Source of the DNA: Isoetes taiwanensis
Lineage: Eukaryota; Streptophyta; Lycopodiopsida; Isoetales; Isoetaceae
Direction: 5' to 3'
Length of the DNA stretch: 64,000 bases
Assembly (NCBI GenBank): GCA_021234155.1
Contig: JAJEKV010000066.1
Span: 6,792,800-6,856,799, forward strand
Part shown: positions 45,540-59,459 of the stretch, piece by piece
Position numbering within the stretch: position 1 is the stretch's first letter
Layout: each line of letters begins with the position of its first letter
Notes under the pieces: model-generated
Seen by the model: the letters and a program-made list of their open reading frames with translations, nothing else
Told to the model about the DNA's origin: nothing
Databases searched by the model: none
Program-made: the position numbers and the translations under genes

Positions 45540-46170
45540 AGTCATCTTTGTCGCCAGAAGGGTGCCCAAAGAAATGCCTTTGTACTTCTAATGGAGCATT
45601 GAGGATATAGTAGGCCGAGACAAGATAGTTGTTGAGGCAATAATCCAAAGACTACAACCGCCTCCTCTTCCAACCATGCATCGCTGATGTCAACCCGTGA
45701 GATCGTTTCTGTCATGCATGAGAAGACAAGTATTCCAAAGTTGGACACACAAACTTCTCGCAAAAGTTGTCCTCTTCTTGCCCCTTGAAAGGCATAATGG
45801 GAAGGGTTGTGTGTGCGTGGTTTAGAAACCCTTTGTGTAGGTCATCATCAACCAAGAAAATCATACTATGATTTTGAGGAAAATCCTCAAGTACAACCTT
45901 CAACTCCTTGAAAAAATCTGCTTTTAAATTGCTTTTGGATGCTTGCATGCATAGCAATGCTCTTGACCATAAACCTTCAAGAATCTGTTCCGCAAATCGG
46001 GGAATAATGCATCCACCATATCCCTTGTATTCAAGTAGAGAAGCACTCCAAATAACAATATCAAACCTCTGAGTGCCCACTCCACAAACTCATGATACGC
46101 TACCGGTCCGCAAAATGAGGTACTTATTTGCAGTTTCTTTACAACATGCTTGGTTTGTGGTGGAGGCAAG
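45540..46170 (-). pseudogene. Captured fragment of an FCP1/NIF-type phosphatase gene
   Basis: Joining minus-strand frames gives HEFVEWALR, RFDIVIWSASLLEY, TRDMVDALFPDLRNRFL, YGQEHCYACKHPKAI, LKADFFKELKVVLEDFPQNH, SMIFLVDDDLHKGFLNHAHT and FVCPTLEYLSS. The order and spacing follow the HAD-fold NIF domain of CTD-phosphatase-like proteins (FDIVIWSAS, then K.L..L......VDD....F.N). The N-terminal DxDxT active site is not visible and at least three frameshifts are present. It runs opposite to the transposase, so it is most simply a host gene piece carried by the transposon. Confidence 0.6.
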
Positions 46171-48299
46171 ATTTTCCCCGCTTCATTCTCCTCTCATGTG
46201 TTCGTGCCCGATTACACCATTTACGCCCAAAGACCATCAACTTCCGTCCGGGGTGTCCATCCTTGGATGTTTGCAACCACCGTCGATGTGTACCGCATCG
46301 TGCTTGTCTCAGCGGCTTTGCAATGTGTCTTTGGACTCTGGCGGGAAGTGCTATCGGGATGTCTTTGGGACAATCTTTGCAACCTCATTGGACTCGCTTT
46401 ATCTTTGCTACCGGATGATGGAGAGTGCCGATAGCCATAGTCCGCTTTATCTTTGCTACCGGATGATGGAGAGTGCCGATAGCCATAGTCGATTCATCCT
46501 TATTAGTATCTCCCCGCCCCAATGTATGGGTGTTTCCGGCTATCGGTAACCCTTGCTTTGACTTTGTCCTCGGTTTCTTCATTCACGACTGTCTTGTTCT
46601 CCTCGCATGCAAGGATGAGCTGCAATTAACAACTAAAATTCTGAAACACATTCTCAAATATAACAGATAACAGCACCTTTTGTATGTTAGAGTTTGTGCC
46701 GGGCACTTCTTTGTCTGTATTGTCTTCTTCATCGATTCACTAAGTATAACCATTGGTCTGCCTTCTTTTTTGCGCACAAGTTTTTACAGAAGCCTAAGTT
46801 GAATCCAAACCAAAATTTGCACATTCAAGGTGGAATAAAACAGGGATCAAATATATTAATTGTTTGAACAAAACCTTTTGGTGATGGTTTAGGGTTGTCT
46901 TGCAAAATCAAGGTTTGCTTGCACGAAATACATAAGGCAAAATTACATTAGCCATGTTTTTCTTTCCAAATGCTACTTCTATGGGGACGCCCTCATCAAG
47001 GTCATTTTTTCTCGACTCACCCTCACTTTCTTCTTCCACAACCTTCCGGCCCTTGGCCCGCGGTGTCAACCTTGTTCACCGCTTAACGATTTGTCTCAAT
47101 CGATTGCCGACATCTTCGCCATCGTTTTCCTTCCCCGCAAAGAATAGCAGTTGTTAGGAGGCCTTTGTAGAGGCAAAATGCAGAATTTGGAACTATACTA
47201 TAATTGTTGGCACCATCACTACTACTCGAATCTCCCTTGGATTCAAAGATGTTTTGTGTCTCCAAAGACTGTTTGCCAAGTCTTTGCAGTGTCTTTCAAG
47301 AGTGCTTTAGTTTGTCGTTCTTTGTCTAATGACCTTCGATCTTTGTCAATTCAAAATCGAGCCCAAACGCATGTACCTTTTTTCCCATGTCTTGGCTGTG
47401 GAGTGTGAACCCTTGTGGACTTGTGCTTGGCTGATCCCGGGGTCCTTTTTTTTTTGGTGTGATTTGTTTGTTTCCTTTTCCCGGGCCGCTACCGGGAGTT
47501 GTGTCTACATGCTCATCAACATCAATTATCTTCTTCTCGGTTTTGTGAGCTGTTCCAAAGATGCAACACTTCCCCGCTTTAATGTATTAAGCTTACCTAT
47601 TTCCTGCACTAAGCCAAGAGGGAATGGTCTCGCACTCGAGGCAAGATCCTTTTTCCATGAGCAAACCGGGTGCAGCTAACGTGATAATGATGTCCATATT
47701 TCATCCGGCAGTGAGGGTGTAATCATCCCGGAATGCAAGACCACGGGTGGAGCATCTCTCCTCATCTCCAATTGGCAATCGGAATCGGTATTGGAGTGAT
47801 GCTTGACCACCGATCATTTCTCTTGGTCATCTCCCTCACCGGGTGACATTACGTAAGTCTTCTTTGGGCTTTTGCAAGGAGGGACTCGTTGTTGGCAATC
47901 TCGCCAGCTTAGTGCAGCCACCTTTTCTACGGGTTTTGATCTATTGGCCCACCCCCATTTCAAGTAGGGACTTCAAAGATATATTCTCGCCATATCTTTC
48001 TCCCTCTCCAAAGAATGAATCGACACCGCATTAGGATCCGGCGATGCTTGAAGACGTGCAATATTATCCTTTATGGTCTTCAAGTTCCCCTCTGCGGTAG
48101 AAGAAGCTTCCCTTTGCCTCGTTTGTGCGGCTGTGTTCCTTCTTTGACACTAGGTCATTCTGGCGCAATTTTAGGGCTTCCTCGCATATCTTGGATCATG
48201 CTTTCGGGCGGAAATATTTTCCCCATAAGCTGAGAATGCTGCTGGACACATTGAAGTACTCCTGAATGACAACCTCCCTTCTAATTTTACTGGCAGTGA
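46171..48299. other. Interior of the inner element, uncertain content
   Basis: Many medium ORFs on both strands without a recognisable domain. A 48-bp unit with CTACCGGATGATGGAGAGTG is exactly duplicated at 46395-46442 and 46443-46490. A minus-strand phrase GKENDGEDVGNRLRQIVKR near 47080-47145 looks coding but was not identified. Confidence 0.4.
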
Positions 48300-48935
48300 T
48301 TACTGAGGTCGGGCTTTTCTCGCAATGCTTTTCAGTCTTTGTTTGTTCCGGCCGTGATTTGTTTGGGCTCTGCTTTGTGTTCCGCAGGGCGGTCTTTGGT
48401 TCACTCTTGACCTTGCTTTCGAATAGGCTCTGCTTTTTGCTGCCACTGCTGCCCAATTGACCTTGAAATTTTCTGGATCCTGCTTGGCCCTCTTGCAGTT
48501 GTTGAATGCAAATAAAAAGGAAACCGTCTTCCTTACTTCTCTGTTCTTCAATCCTTCTGGGTATATCTTGCTCAACAGCTCAATTAGAGCTTCTTCGTGC
48601 TCTGGCCTTATTTTGTCGATGGATGTCTTGTTCGGAATGACACCATTGGTGTCCCAAACCTCATTATATTCTGCTGCAGATATCACATCCGTTCGAAATT
48701 GAGAGGGATGCACACCCCTCGCTTGATAGACCCGCGTAGGCATGGAAGTCCTCCTCAGTTCGGCAATCAGCCAGGTCGGGTCTTAGGGGCACGTTCCTTC
48801 TGGGCTGAAAGAAATCAAGAAAAACAAATTAACAGGGCACCATAAGCCATCAAAATTGGATTTGCATTTTGCTTACCCTGCGCATGGCATCCATTGGAAT
48901 TGCTGGCTGAGCCGGCGGATTAACAACCTTCTTCA
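48300..48935 (-). CDS. Hypothetical protein inside the inner TIR element
   Basis: The main frame 48743-48300 reads MPTRVYQARGVHPSQFRTDV, WDTNGVIPNKTSIDKIRPEH, EEALIELLSKIYPEGLKNRE and a basic C-terminus (RAYSKARSRVNQRPP). An upstream piece from an ATG near 48935 (MVKKVVNPPAQPAIPMDAMR) ends in a GTAAGC donor, with an acceptor-like TTTCTTTCAG before CCCAGAAGG. Joining them needs a frameshift. No family recognised. It could be another captured host exon set or a second transposon ORF. Confidence 0.4.
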
Positions 48936-49276
48936 CCATAGTTTTTGGCGTTTGAGTTTTGGAATACTAAGCTTGGAGTGAATCCGGAAATTCTCGAGCT
49001 TCTTCTCCGCGGGCTGTTTGGCCGGAGTAGCAAAAGGTGGGGAGCACGGTTCGAAATTACAAATTCAAAGTTCGCTACCCTTTCGGGTCACAGTCATTAG
49101 TTACGGTGGGCGGTAAGAAGGTTATGATTGAAACGGGTACGCCCTATGTGAAGTGACGGGCATAGCATAGGTTACACTTCAATTGGTGAAGGGTGGAAAA
49201 AATAGTATGAAGGGTGCTGGTGCTGGGTGCTGGGGTCGCGTTTTTTTGCTACCCACCAGCATACTTTCACCCCTCA

Positions 49277-49735
49277 GTCAGAGGGACTTGCATTGGAGGA
49301 AGCCATGTGTTCTTGAAGAATGACTTGTGGGAGACTCTAGGTGGCAAAAGAGAAGTAAGTTTAAGAGCATTAAGGGGCGTTAAAGAGTTGAGAAAACTTG
49401 CTGCTGAACTGTAGAATTTATTTTTTGATGGAGATTTATAGTGCTGCATTGTAATAGATTAAGTGGCACTATTGGTTTTGAGAAACATTATCTCTAAGGG
49501 AAGGGAAATATTGCAACAAGCATTTTTTTTAGTTTGTCAAAGGCCTCAGTGCTAAGCTTAACTTCCCTATCTTGCTTTGTTAGAATCATAGATGTAATAC
49601 TATGTTTTAAGTCTCGTCTTGAATATAATGTTATATAAAAAATTAAGCATCTACGGAGTGGTTTAATATGTTTCCATCTTCAAAGCGGCCTATATGAATC
49701 ATTTTTAAATTCTAAGTCACAATGAACATTATGCA
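49277..49735. other. Right interior of the middle element
   Basis: One 66-codon plus-strand frame ends RALRGVKELRKLAAEL at 49414. No identification. The remainder is AT-rich. Confidence 0.35.
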
Positions 49736-49935
49736 AAGGGAACGCCAAAACTATTTTTAGATTTTAAAAATTCGAATGTTGGCCGTTCCCGTTCCGATTT
49801 GTTCCCATTCCCGTTCCAAATTTTAGGTCCGCGTTCCCGTTCCCGTCTCGTTCCGGGTAACTATGCCATCTGCCAATTTTTCTCCTTGCCTGGAGTTATT
49901 ACAGATTCAAAGGTCTCGAGGTGAATAGGAACACG

Positions 49936-50125
49936 GTGATTCCACGGGGGAGAATATTATCGTACGGGGTGATTCCGGGGAAGAATATTACGGTATATGG
50001 TGATTCCAAGGGGTAGAATATTACGGTATGTGATTCCACCCGGCAGGATCAATTGATGTGATTCCGTCGCGTAGAATAAAAGGGTAGTGATTCCTTCTAG
50101 CGGTATTTTGAAAATGTGATTCCGC
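49936..50125. repeat. Subterminal GTGATTCC array of the outer element
   Basis: Seven units of about 20-33 bases, each starting GTGATTCC; the early ones read GTGATTCC...GGG..AGAATATTACGGTAT. Opposite-orientation versions occur near the left end (39952-40160). Subterminal arrays of this kind often bind transposase. Confidence 0.85.
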
Positions 50126-50292
50126 CGAAAGGTATAAAATGGAGCCTGTCAGGTACAGATAACGGGGCAGGTACGGATAACTGGGCCAATCAGGCACGGA
50201 TAATGGGCAGGAGGATTAGTGATTCTGCGGGAGAGTAGGGAGAGTAGTCACCGCGAGGGAATCACTAAAACCGGGGTAACTTTATCTTCACC

Positions 50293-50410
50293 CCTCTGCT
50301 ATAGTGGATTCATTTATGTGTGGTACTATCTAAATAAGTAAATAAGGTAGGGAGCATCCCTAGTTCCACTAGATGATGTACTACTCGTGTATAATCGATT
50401 GCTATGGTGG
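50293..50410. repeat. Right flank copy of the local tandem repeat
   Basis: GGTACTATCTAAATAAG, AGGTAGGGAGCATCCCTAG and CCACTAGATGATGTACTA match the left flank at 39785-39885. Confidence 0.85.
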
Positions 50411-51937
50411 ATCCATATGTATGTATATATTGTGGCATAACATTTATGCATGATGCTAACACGTGGCGTGGGCTTACAACATTGCATTGTAAGTGCTTCT
50501 CAATAGTTGTTATTTTATTTGTTGTGTACATGTTGCTTTCATTCTGTATAGTCGTATGGTTTTAGTGTCTATTTTTACTTGTCATTGAAAGTCACATTTT
50601 AATCTTGCTGCTTGAAACCGTCCTTCACTTCCTGAACAACGGAATGGAATTTCTTGTAATAGACGTCATAAATAGCAAGGTACTCTGAACAATGAATTTC
50701 TTACAACCATGAGTATACTCAGGACCTCAATGCTGGGGACTAAAAGAACCTCTCTTTATCACTTTATATCTAGTGGGATAATTTGTTCAGGAACCCTTTG
50801 TTCTTCTTCAGCTTTGCTTCGAGTTCAGCTTTATTTGATCCTTGCTAGTTTCCTTCACCGTCTTCTGTTTACTTGATCTGGCCAACATCAGTTTGATTTC
50901 ATCTGCATTAAATTTCTCTGCTTCATCTCGTATCAAAGCTCTCTTTAGCATCTCCAGTTGCATCTTTTTCTGTTTTGTTTCTTTGCTGCCTTTATTCTGT
51001 GATAAGTTTTAAGCTCAAAGCATAAACTGGAAAAGCTACTTCCAAAGAATAAGACATCAAACTCGCCCCCCTAAGTAATGTAAATTTCAAAATCTTTTTC
51101 GTTTTGTATTAACCTACGTCTCGCTGTAATGCTGCTTCCGATAATGCTAATGTTGGCTACAATTCTGTAACTGTTAAACGTATCAGACAGAAACAATGGC
51201 AGGAAAGACCCATGTCTGGGTAGCAAAACTCAAACCTGAAGCTTAGTATACGCTTAACATTATGTTTCGAATGCTTGGCCAGATGTATCGCGACGTTCTT
51301 TAAGGGATTGAAACCTCAATATCCCCTCCCCAGCAGTGCCCACATACAGGGATTTTCTCGGATATATTAGAACTGTGCCATTCATGACAATTCGCCTCCC
51401 AAAACCCACCCCACAATACAAATACATATGCGCAATACAAGAACCAGAACACAAACCACAATGCATCGCATCAGTTTGATACAAATAGTTCCGGTCCGAC
51501 AGTTGCAAAGTATGACATGACAAAAACGAAACGATGCATCAAAAATGAGACTCAGATTATTTTAGTTTTATGCTAAAACATTCAAATAAATAAATTGGCT
51601 AGTACAATCAACATATTCATTGGATTGTACAATTCCAGCCAAAAAAGCTTAACACCTTTCAAAGATGCTACAAAACTAGCCCTGCACCTGATAGTTGCAG
51701 GAGCTCTCGTGTTTCCATGCTTGATTTTTTTCCTCTTTGACAACTTCCAACTATGCTCATTATGCCTGCCATGCTTTAGTGCAAACAATAACATAAAGCT
51801 GGATAATTATGGCATGTAATGGCCGTGCATTTTATCGACCATTAAACTCATTCCTACCAACCTCTAACAAAGAATTTGCCGAAAGCTGAAGTAATATTTA
51901 TTTTGAATGGGCAGCACAATGAACTGCCACAAGAATA
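50411..51937. other. Spacer with one exon-like frame on the minus strand
   Basis: Mostly featureless. On the minus strand, 51005-50818 reads KGSKETKQKKMQLEMLKRAL, IRDEAEKFNADEIKLMLARS and SSKQKTVKETSKDQIKLNSK to a TGA, after an acceptor-like CTTATCACAG. It looks like a last exon of a lysine-rich coiled-coil protein but has no recognised partner exons. Confidence 0.35.
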
Positions 51938-54453
<2,516 letters not shown>

Positions 54454-55850
54454 TTTGATATGCTATGTGCAGTCCAATATTTCTCTCTTCAAGAACACCT
54501 ATTCAGAGAGCATTGAAATATGATCTCTCAAATTTTGCTTGATCTCCAGACGACCGGATCAAAACCTACTTCCTAGAATTAATTAGTTAGCAAGATCGAT
54601 CTCCGGGTGGATCGTCAGAAAAAATTGGTTTGAACCCAAAAGCGATACGAATCGAATGAATGAAAAAGTTCTCAAAACAAAGATCGATTCAGCTAAACCC
54701 AAGATAGAAAGCAAGAGGTGTGCCAGAAAAGGAAGCCCCAATGCCGCCTACGCCTTTAGGCCTTTAGGCGGCCAGTAAAAAGGTATTCAAAGCCTGTTAT
54801 TATCTTCTGGATAAGCTTGCACCTTGCCTTATCTTCTGAGAAGAAAACTCATTCTACCAGTCTAAATTGACGACCCAAACCGCCCAAATTGCATTAAAAA
54901 CTGTGAAGCCGCAGATCTGCAGCAAACTGAAAACCGATCGGCGCTAATTTATAAATTGACGGATATAATAATCAGGGCCATGGGAAGGCATGAAAAGATG
55001 ATGGGCAGGAAGGATTTCGAGCCAAAACGATTGATTGCGGCACCGCTTCTGCTTGCTTGTTAAGGCCTTCCTCGATTCGGAGAAAGAGAGAGTTTGAATT
55101 TTTTTTTCCTTTTTACGTTCCGATGATGAAGGGCGCCCGTCATTAGTTAATGACATGTGTCATATATTGACGGGCCATTTGGATAATGGTGCTTAATTAA
55201 TCCTGCGGTGGTTATATTTTTATCTTTAATGGGATTTATATTCTGTATTATTCTTGGATATTTTCTTTTTAATGCAAAACAGCTCCAGTGGTTAAGAAAC
55301 CAACCTTCGAATGTTTCACATGACCCAAATCACATGATTCTTCCAAATATTCCCCCTTCACATGGCCCTTTACATGCATGAACTATATGCCACCTCCTAG
55401 TCTCTCTCTTTCAGGCCTTTTAATCTTATACATGTTAATTTTTTTTCTTTTTTGAGGGATAAAAAAGATTTTATTTATTTAGATTGAATGTTAATCTTTT
55501 TTCTGTTATATCTTATTCTATTCTATGCTTTGCACAACCTAGCCCCCCAAGTCTACATGTTTCTTCCATTTTCTTATTCCATAAAATATCGTGGGGCCGT
55601 GTCCGGGAAAGTTTTTAGACATATTGTAAAGTTTTTCAAAGTTTAAGTTTTCCAAATGTCCCCCTAAACAGTCAGATATTCCAAGATTTATCTCGAGAAT
55701 TAGTATAGTCCTAGAAATATGCATCAAAATCTACAGGAATTTTCCTGCCATGCACTAACTCAATAGAACGTTAATTTCAATTGAAGGAAAAAATCTTTAC
55801 CTTGGAGTTTGGCCATCATTGTTGGGGCCTAGTATCCCCCTAACTCAACC
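54454..55850. other. Hexokinase 5' flank and spacer
   Basis: Holds the presumed hexokinase promoter and 5' UTR on the minus strand. No TATA box was assigned. A CTTTAGGCCTTTAGGCGGCC repeat lies near 54752. No ORF of note. Confidence 0.4.
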
Positions 55851-55964
55851 AAACATTTCGCAATTTCAATTGAAAAACAACATTCTTTGCCCTGGAGTTT
55901 GCCCATCAAACATTTCGCAATTTCAATTGAAAAACAACATTCTTTGCCCTGGAGTTTGCCCATC
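55851..55964. repeat. 57-bp exact tandem duplication
   Basis: AAACATTTCGCAATTTCAAT starts at 55851 and 55908. A third, diverged copy of the CTTGGAGTTTGGCCATCATT part lies just upstream near 55801-55840. Confidence 0.93.
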
Positions 55965-56283
55965 ATTGGTGAGGCCTAGTATCCCTCGAAGGTACTCCGT
56001 TCAAACAACCAGTCAGAAAATCAAAAGCCAACGTGTTCCCAACAAACATTCCTCGCAGTGAATAAGCTTGCATTCATAGCTCGAATTCATCTATGAAACC
56101 TTAATGCCCTCCTTCTTGGGTTTACAACCCATAATACCCTATAACACCTTAGGGAGTTATCACAAAGATCTATAACGCCCTAGGGACTTTGCCTTCGTTG
56201 CATAATTTGATGGACTAAACCCTCGACGGAGGGCGTTAAGAGCGATAACGCCCTAGCCCTCGTGCGTTGTGGGAAAAAACTGT

Positions 56284-56379
56284 GAGGGCCATATGGCCAT
56301 GGCCAAAATGACTCGAGCGCAATATGAGGACCATATGACCATGGCCAAAATGGCACTTGGCCATGGCCATATGGCCCTC
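56284..56379. repeat. Perfect 23-bp inverted repeat with internal copies
   Basis: GAGGGCCATATGGCCATGGC at 56284 and its exact complement ending at 56379 (arms 56284-56306 and 56357-56379). The 50-base loop contains a third, slightly changed copy in direct orientation (GAGGACCATATGACCATGGC). Confidence 0.95.
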
Positions 56380-56399
56380 GCATTCTTTTCCTATAAGGC

Positions 56400-57479
56400 C
56401 CTCAGGCTAGGGCCTTCTCTACACCATGCCATCCAAATATTTAATGTTTTTTAGTACTTGATTACGAAGTCTGCAATCAAGCAGTTGTCAGACAAAATAC
56501 ATGTCACATTCTCTCCGATATCCCTTATCCCCATGTGTGCAATTTTTTGACATCAATTTCTTCGCCTCATATCTCGCATATTCGCTCTTCTAGCATCTTT
56601 GTTATTGCTATCATTGCATCTTTCTGTTTGTCTTTTTTTCTTAGTATCTACTATAAAGTTTCTTTCATTTGTCAGTGGAATTCAGTCTCTGAATCCATCT
56701 TAAACATCTTTTCATATAACTAACTGCATGCCTTCATCTTGATTAATTTTCCATTAGACGATGGGTTGGTTACAACCTCCACATCACATATAAAGGGAGG
56801 GCCACAAATCTGCATTATGCTTCGTTCTTTTGTATGACATAAAGGGTGTGGCACCGAAAGAAATCTAGTTCAAGGTGTAGATCTCGACATAAAGTTGTAC
56901 ATATGAGAGCAAAGCTAGAAATGAACTTGAATGATGAAGTCCTACCTCTATAAATAGGCTATGGGTTATAATGTTCCAAAATGTATGGAGCCTTTACCAT
57001 ATACTTATATTGTCGGTTCACCCACCATGGACACACTTCCCTAGGAATTATTGCACACACTTTTCTAAGGACTAGGAGAGGACCACCATAGTCGAAAATC
57101 TCACCTCTCCTAAGTACCTCTTAGAAAAAGCATAAACATCAACAACTTGTCCAGATATCCCTCCTCACAAGCAACATCACTATCTGGGAACATGTTATGC
57201 CCTTAATTGATTCTTATTTAGATATGAGAAAGGATGATGTGCGTCATGTCACAGATTCGACATCACTATCACGTGCACGGGTTTGCTTATACATCCGTGT
57301 ATCACATATGTGGGAGGGTTAACTTTTAGATTAGCATTATTTTGTGCATCCTGGATTCTGATTCTTGGATGTTCTTTTGAAATGTGATAGTTAAACACAT
57401 CTCATTCATTCAATCCATCCATCTTGATTCTTGAATTGCAGGTTGAAGAATATTCAGAAAGGGCAAATGTCCAGGTCGA
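56400..57479. other. No gene recognised
   Basis: AT-rich, no supported ORF. Confidence 0.4.
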
Positions 57480-57730
57480 TGGTTTTCAAGAAATTAACAA
57501 TAGACTCGCAACGGTGTATATAGCGCATTTTATGAACATAGAAGGTTCATAAGTTTGAACAAAGTTCCTACTACATGTTGCATTTCCCTTATAAGTGTAA
57601 AGAACCCAAGATCATTTTGGATTGGTGTCCTATAATACTGTTCTACAGTGTATAAGATTTTTGCAACAGCTTTGGCAGAGAAGCTTTGTGGTACTCTTGT
57701 TGAGTCAGTATCTTCAACTCAGTTTGTAAC
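57480..57730 (+). mobile_element. LINE reverse transcriptase scrap
   Basis: WCPIILFYSVYKIFATALAE and LCGTLVESVSSTQF match the early RT block of L1-type elements (RPI.L.....K...K.LA.RL......I...Q..F). Only this block is recognisable. Confidence 0.6.
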
Positions 57731-58943
57731 ACTCCCCATGTACGTACAACCCAAAACTGTGATGTCACCTTTCCCATGTTGCATGTCCACGTGGGACACC
57801 CTTCTTGTCACCAATAACCAATATCACCCCATGTTTGGGGGATACCGGGTCATGTTCCTGCCACTAAAGTCACTTAAGTAGCTTTCAAGGTTACATTTTA
57901 ACGTAACTTTAATGTTATCTACTTACTTAAAATATTTTGGGGGTGGTTTTTCCACTTTTTTCAGCCACCCACCGATAATGTCGATGAACATGCCATTTTC
58001 TGCCGAAAAGGAAAATCTTCACACAAGAATATCGTGGTTCAACTTTTTTGTGCTTTTTTTAACATGGCAGTGTATACATTACAGAGTTGCCTTCCCCACG
58101 ACACCCTTAATGGTGGTTCAGACTGCCTTTGCCCTAGCCCGTTACTTCTGCAACAATCTGTGGTGATCCAGGGTTTTCTAAGAATAGAATAGAATAGAAA
58201 ATCTAGATTTCTTTTGCAAATCTAGATTTTCTGGTTTCTCTGGTTACTTATTGGACTCGTGCTGGTATGGCATTGCAAGCAACGAAAGATGATGAAATAA
58301 AAGTCCATTCCAACGGTTCTGTTTGTCACATATATAGGAGCAAGCAGGAGCAACCAGATTTGTTCTGAAGTTTCTATTCTTGAGGTGTTTTTGTAAGCCA
58401 AGAAATGAGGGTTGCCTTCAAAGTTTGTTTTGGACCATTTTTTGTTTCCAGCAAGCAAGTGCATCAGACTTGCATGGTTCCATCTCTGCAACAAAGCTAT
58501 GTGCAAATGTTTTTGCTTTTGTGTGGCATTCAACTTTGCTTTCGTGAGCGCACCGAACCTAACTTTGGTTGTAATCAGATATAGTTCATCAGGTTTCATG
58601 TGCATCAGGTTTGTTAAATTTGTTTGCAACTTTGAAGGCTCTAAAATTCCATGTGCATCAGGTTTTGTGTGCCAAAAATCTTATTTTTTCAAATAGAGAA
58701 CAAGTTTCAAAATGAGATCTGATTGGAATAGGATCGCTACTGCACAGTTACTAGATCTCTTAACGAGTATGGTTCTTATTATGGTGTGCCAGCTTACTTC
58801 ATTTCATGATACTCAAATGGAAGTGAGCATATAAACCATGTCTTTATATTGGAAGTCCATATATCTTTTCTGAGCTCGAATGCTAAAATATGAAGGGATA
58901 ACTAGATGTATCCTCATAGATTTGTACAAATATAGTTTCTACT
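57731..58943. other. No gene recognised; reversed TTCTA run
   Basis: AGAATAGAATAGAATAGAAA at 58178-58199 is the reverse complement of the LINE tail motif and may mark the end of a minus-strand LINE. No coding part was found next to it. Confidence 0.45.
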
Positions 58944-58944
58944 A

Positions 58945-59039
58945 AGACAAAGATAAAGATAAAGATAAAGATAAAATGATAAAGACAAAGATAAAGATAA
59001 AGACAAAGACAAAGACAAAGACAAAGATAAAGATAAAAT
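58945..59039. repeat. (AAAGAT/AAAGAC)n microsatellite
   Basis: About fifteen units of a six-base repeat that drift between AAAGAT and AAAGAC. It produces a spurious Leu-Ser-rich frame on the minus strand. Confidence 0.95.
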
Positions 59040-59459
59040 AATTTTTACGTCCACGAGGACCCAACAGGCCATGGGATGGAAATAGAGCAAGAGGACATGA
59101 GCCCAAACAGAACTCAGGGGCCATGCCCCATAACAAATCACAACAATAATAAGAATAAACAAAATGAAACCGGGAAGGATAGAGCTATGCAGAAAATGTC
59201 CATGGGTCAGATGACCATTGATCTCGAATGATGGCCTGATCTCCTCTATGCACAGCCAACTTCTCTTATAGGCGAGCCTCGTGCACTTGGCATAATTTTT
59301 CTTTCCATCCAACAATAGACAATGAGGAAATATTAGGGATGACACCATTGAGTTTTCTTTTCTTTTTTTTAAGGACGACAATCTATTACCAAGAAAAAAT
59401 CAAGATGCATATAAGAGAACTGTGACATGTGACTCAAAACTTAGAGGAGGAAATAGTCC

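Larger units (their letters stand above)
41587..49272. mobile_element. Inner TIR element, 7.7 kb, with transposase relic and captured gene
   Basis: 29-base terminal inverted repeat: left end GGGTGAAAGTATGCTGGTGG (41587), and the right end at 49272 is its exact reverse complement for 29 bases. CTCA occurs next to both ends (41583-41586, 49273-49276) and may be a 4-bp target duplication. Contents: transposase remains (about 41960-45235, +), an FCP1/NIF-type phosphatase fragment (45540-46170, -) and other ORFs of unknown origin. The exact TIR match suggests that this element moved late. Confidence 0.85.
41129..49865. mobile_element. Middle TIR element with GGGAACG-rich ends and target duplication
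   Basis: Left end ATAGTTACCGGGAACGCCG; right end reverse complement CATAGTTACCCGGAACGAG. Both ends continue for over 100 bases in GGGAACG/CGTTCC repeats. CCATCTGCC flanks both sides (41120-41128, 49866-49874). Depending on which side owns one C, the target duplication is 8 bp (hAT-like) or 9 bp (Mutator-like). Once the inner element is removed it is about 1.05 kb and has no transposase of its own. Confidence 0.85.
39926..50292. mobile_element. Outer TIR element of a three-level nest
   Basis: Left end GGTGAAAATAAAGTTACCCC, right end (reverse complement) GGTGAAGATAAAGTTACCCC, followed on both sides by subterminal blocks rich in GTGATTCC and its complement (39950-40170 and 49936-50275). Without the DNA inserted at 41129-49865 the element is about 1.6 kb and has no recognisable transposase, so it is non-autonomous. 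A target duplication could not be identified. The flanking tandem repeat on both sides complicates the search. Superfamily not assigned. Confidence 0.75.

Noticed and set aside
46073-46549. 158-codon plus-strand ORF
   Set aside because: Opposite to the phosphatase fragment and crosses an exact 48-bp duplication. No motif.
58914-59381. 155-codon minus-strand ORF with Leu-Ser repeats
   Set aside because: Generated by the AAAGAT/AAAGAC microsatellite.
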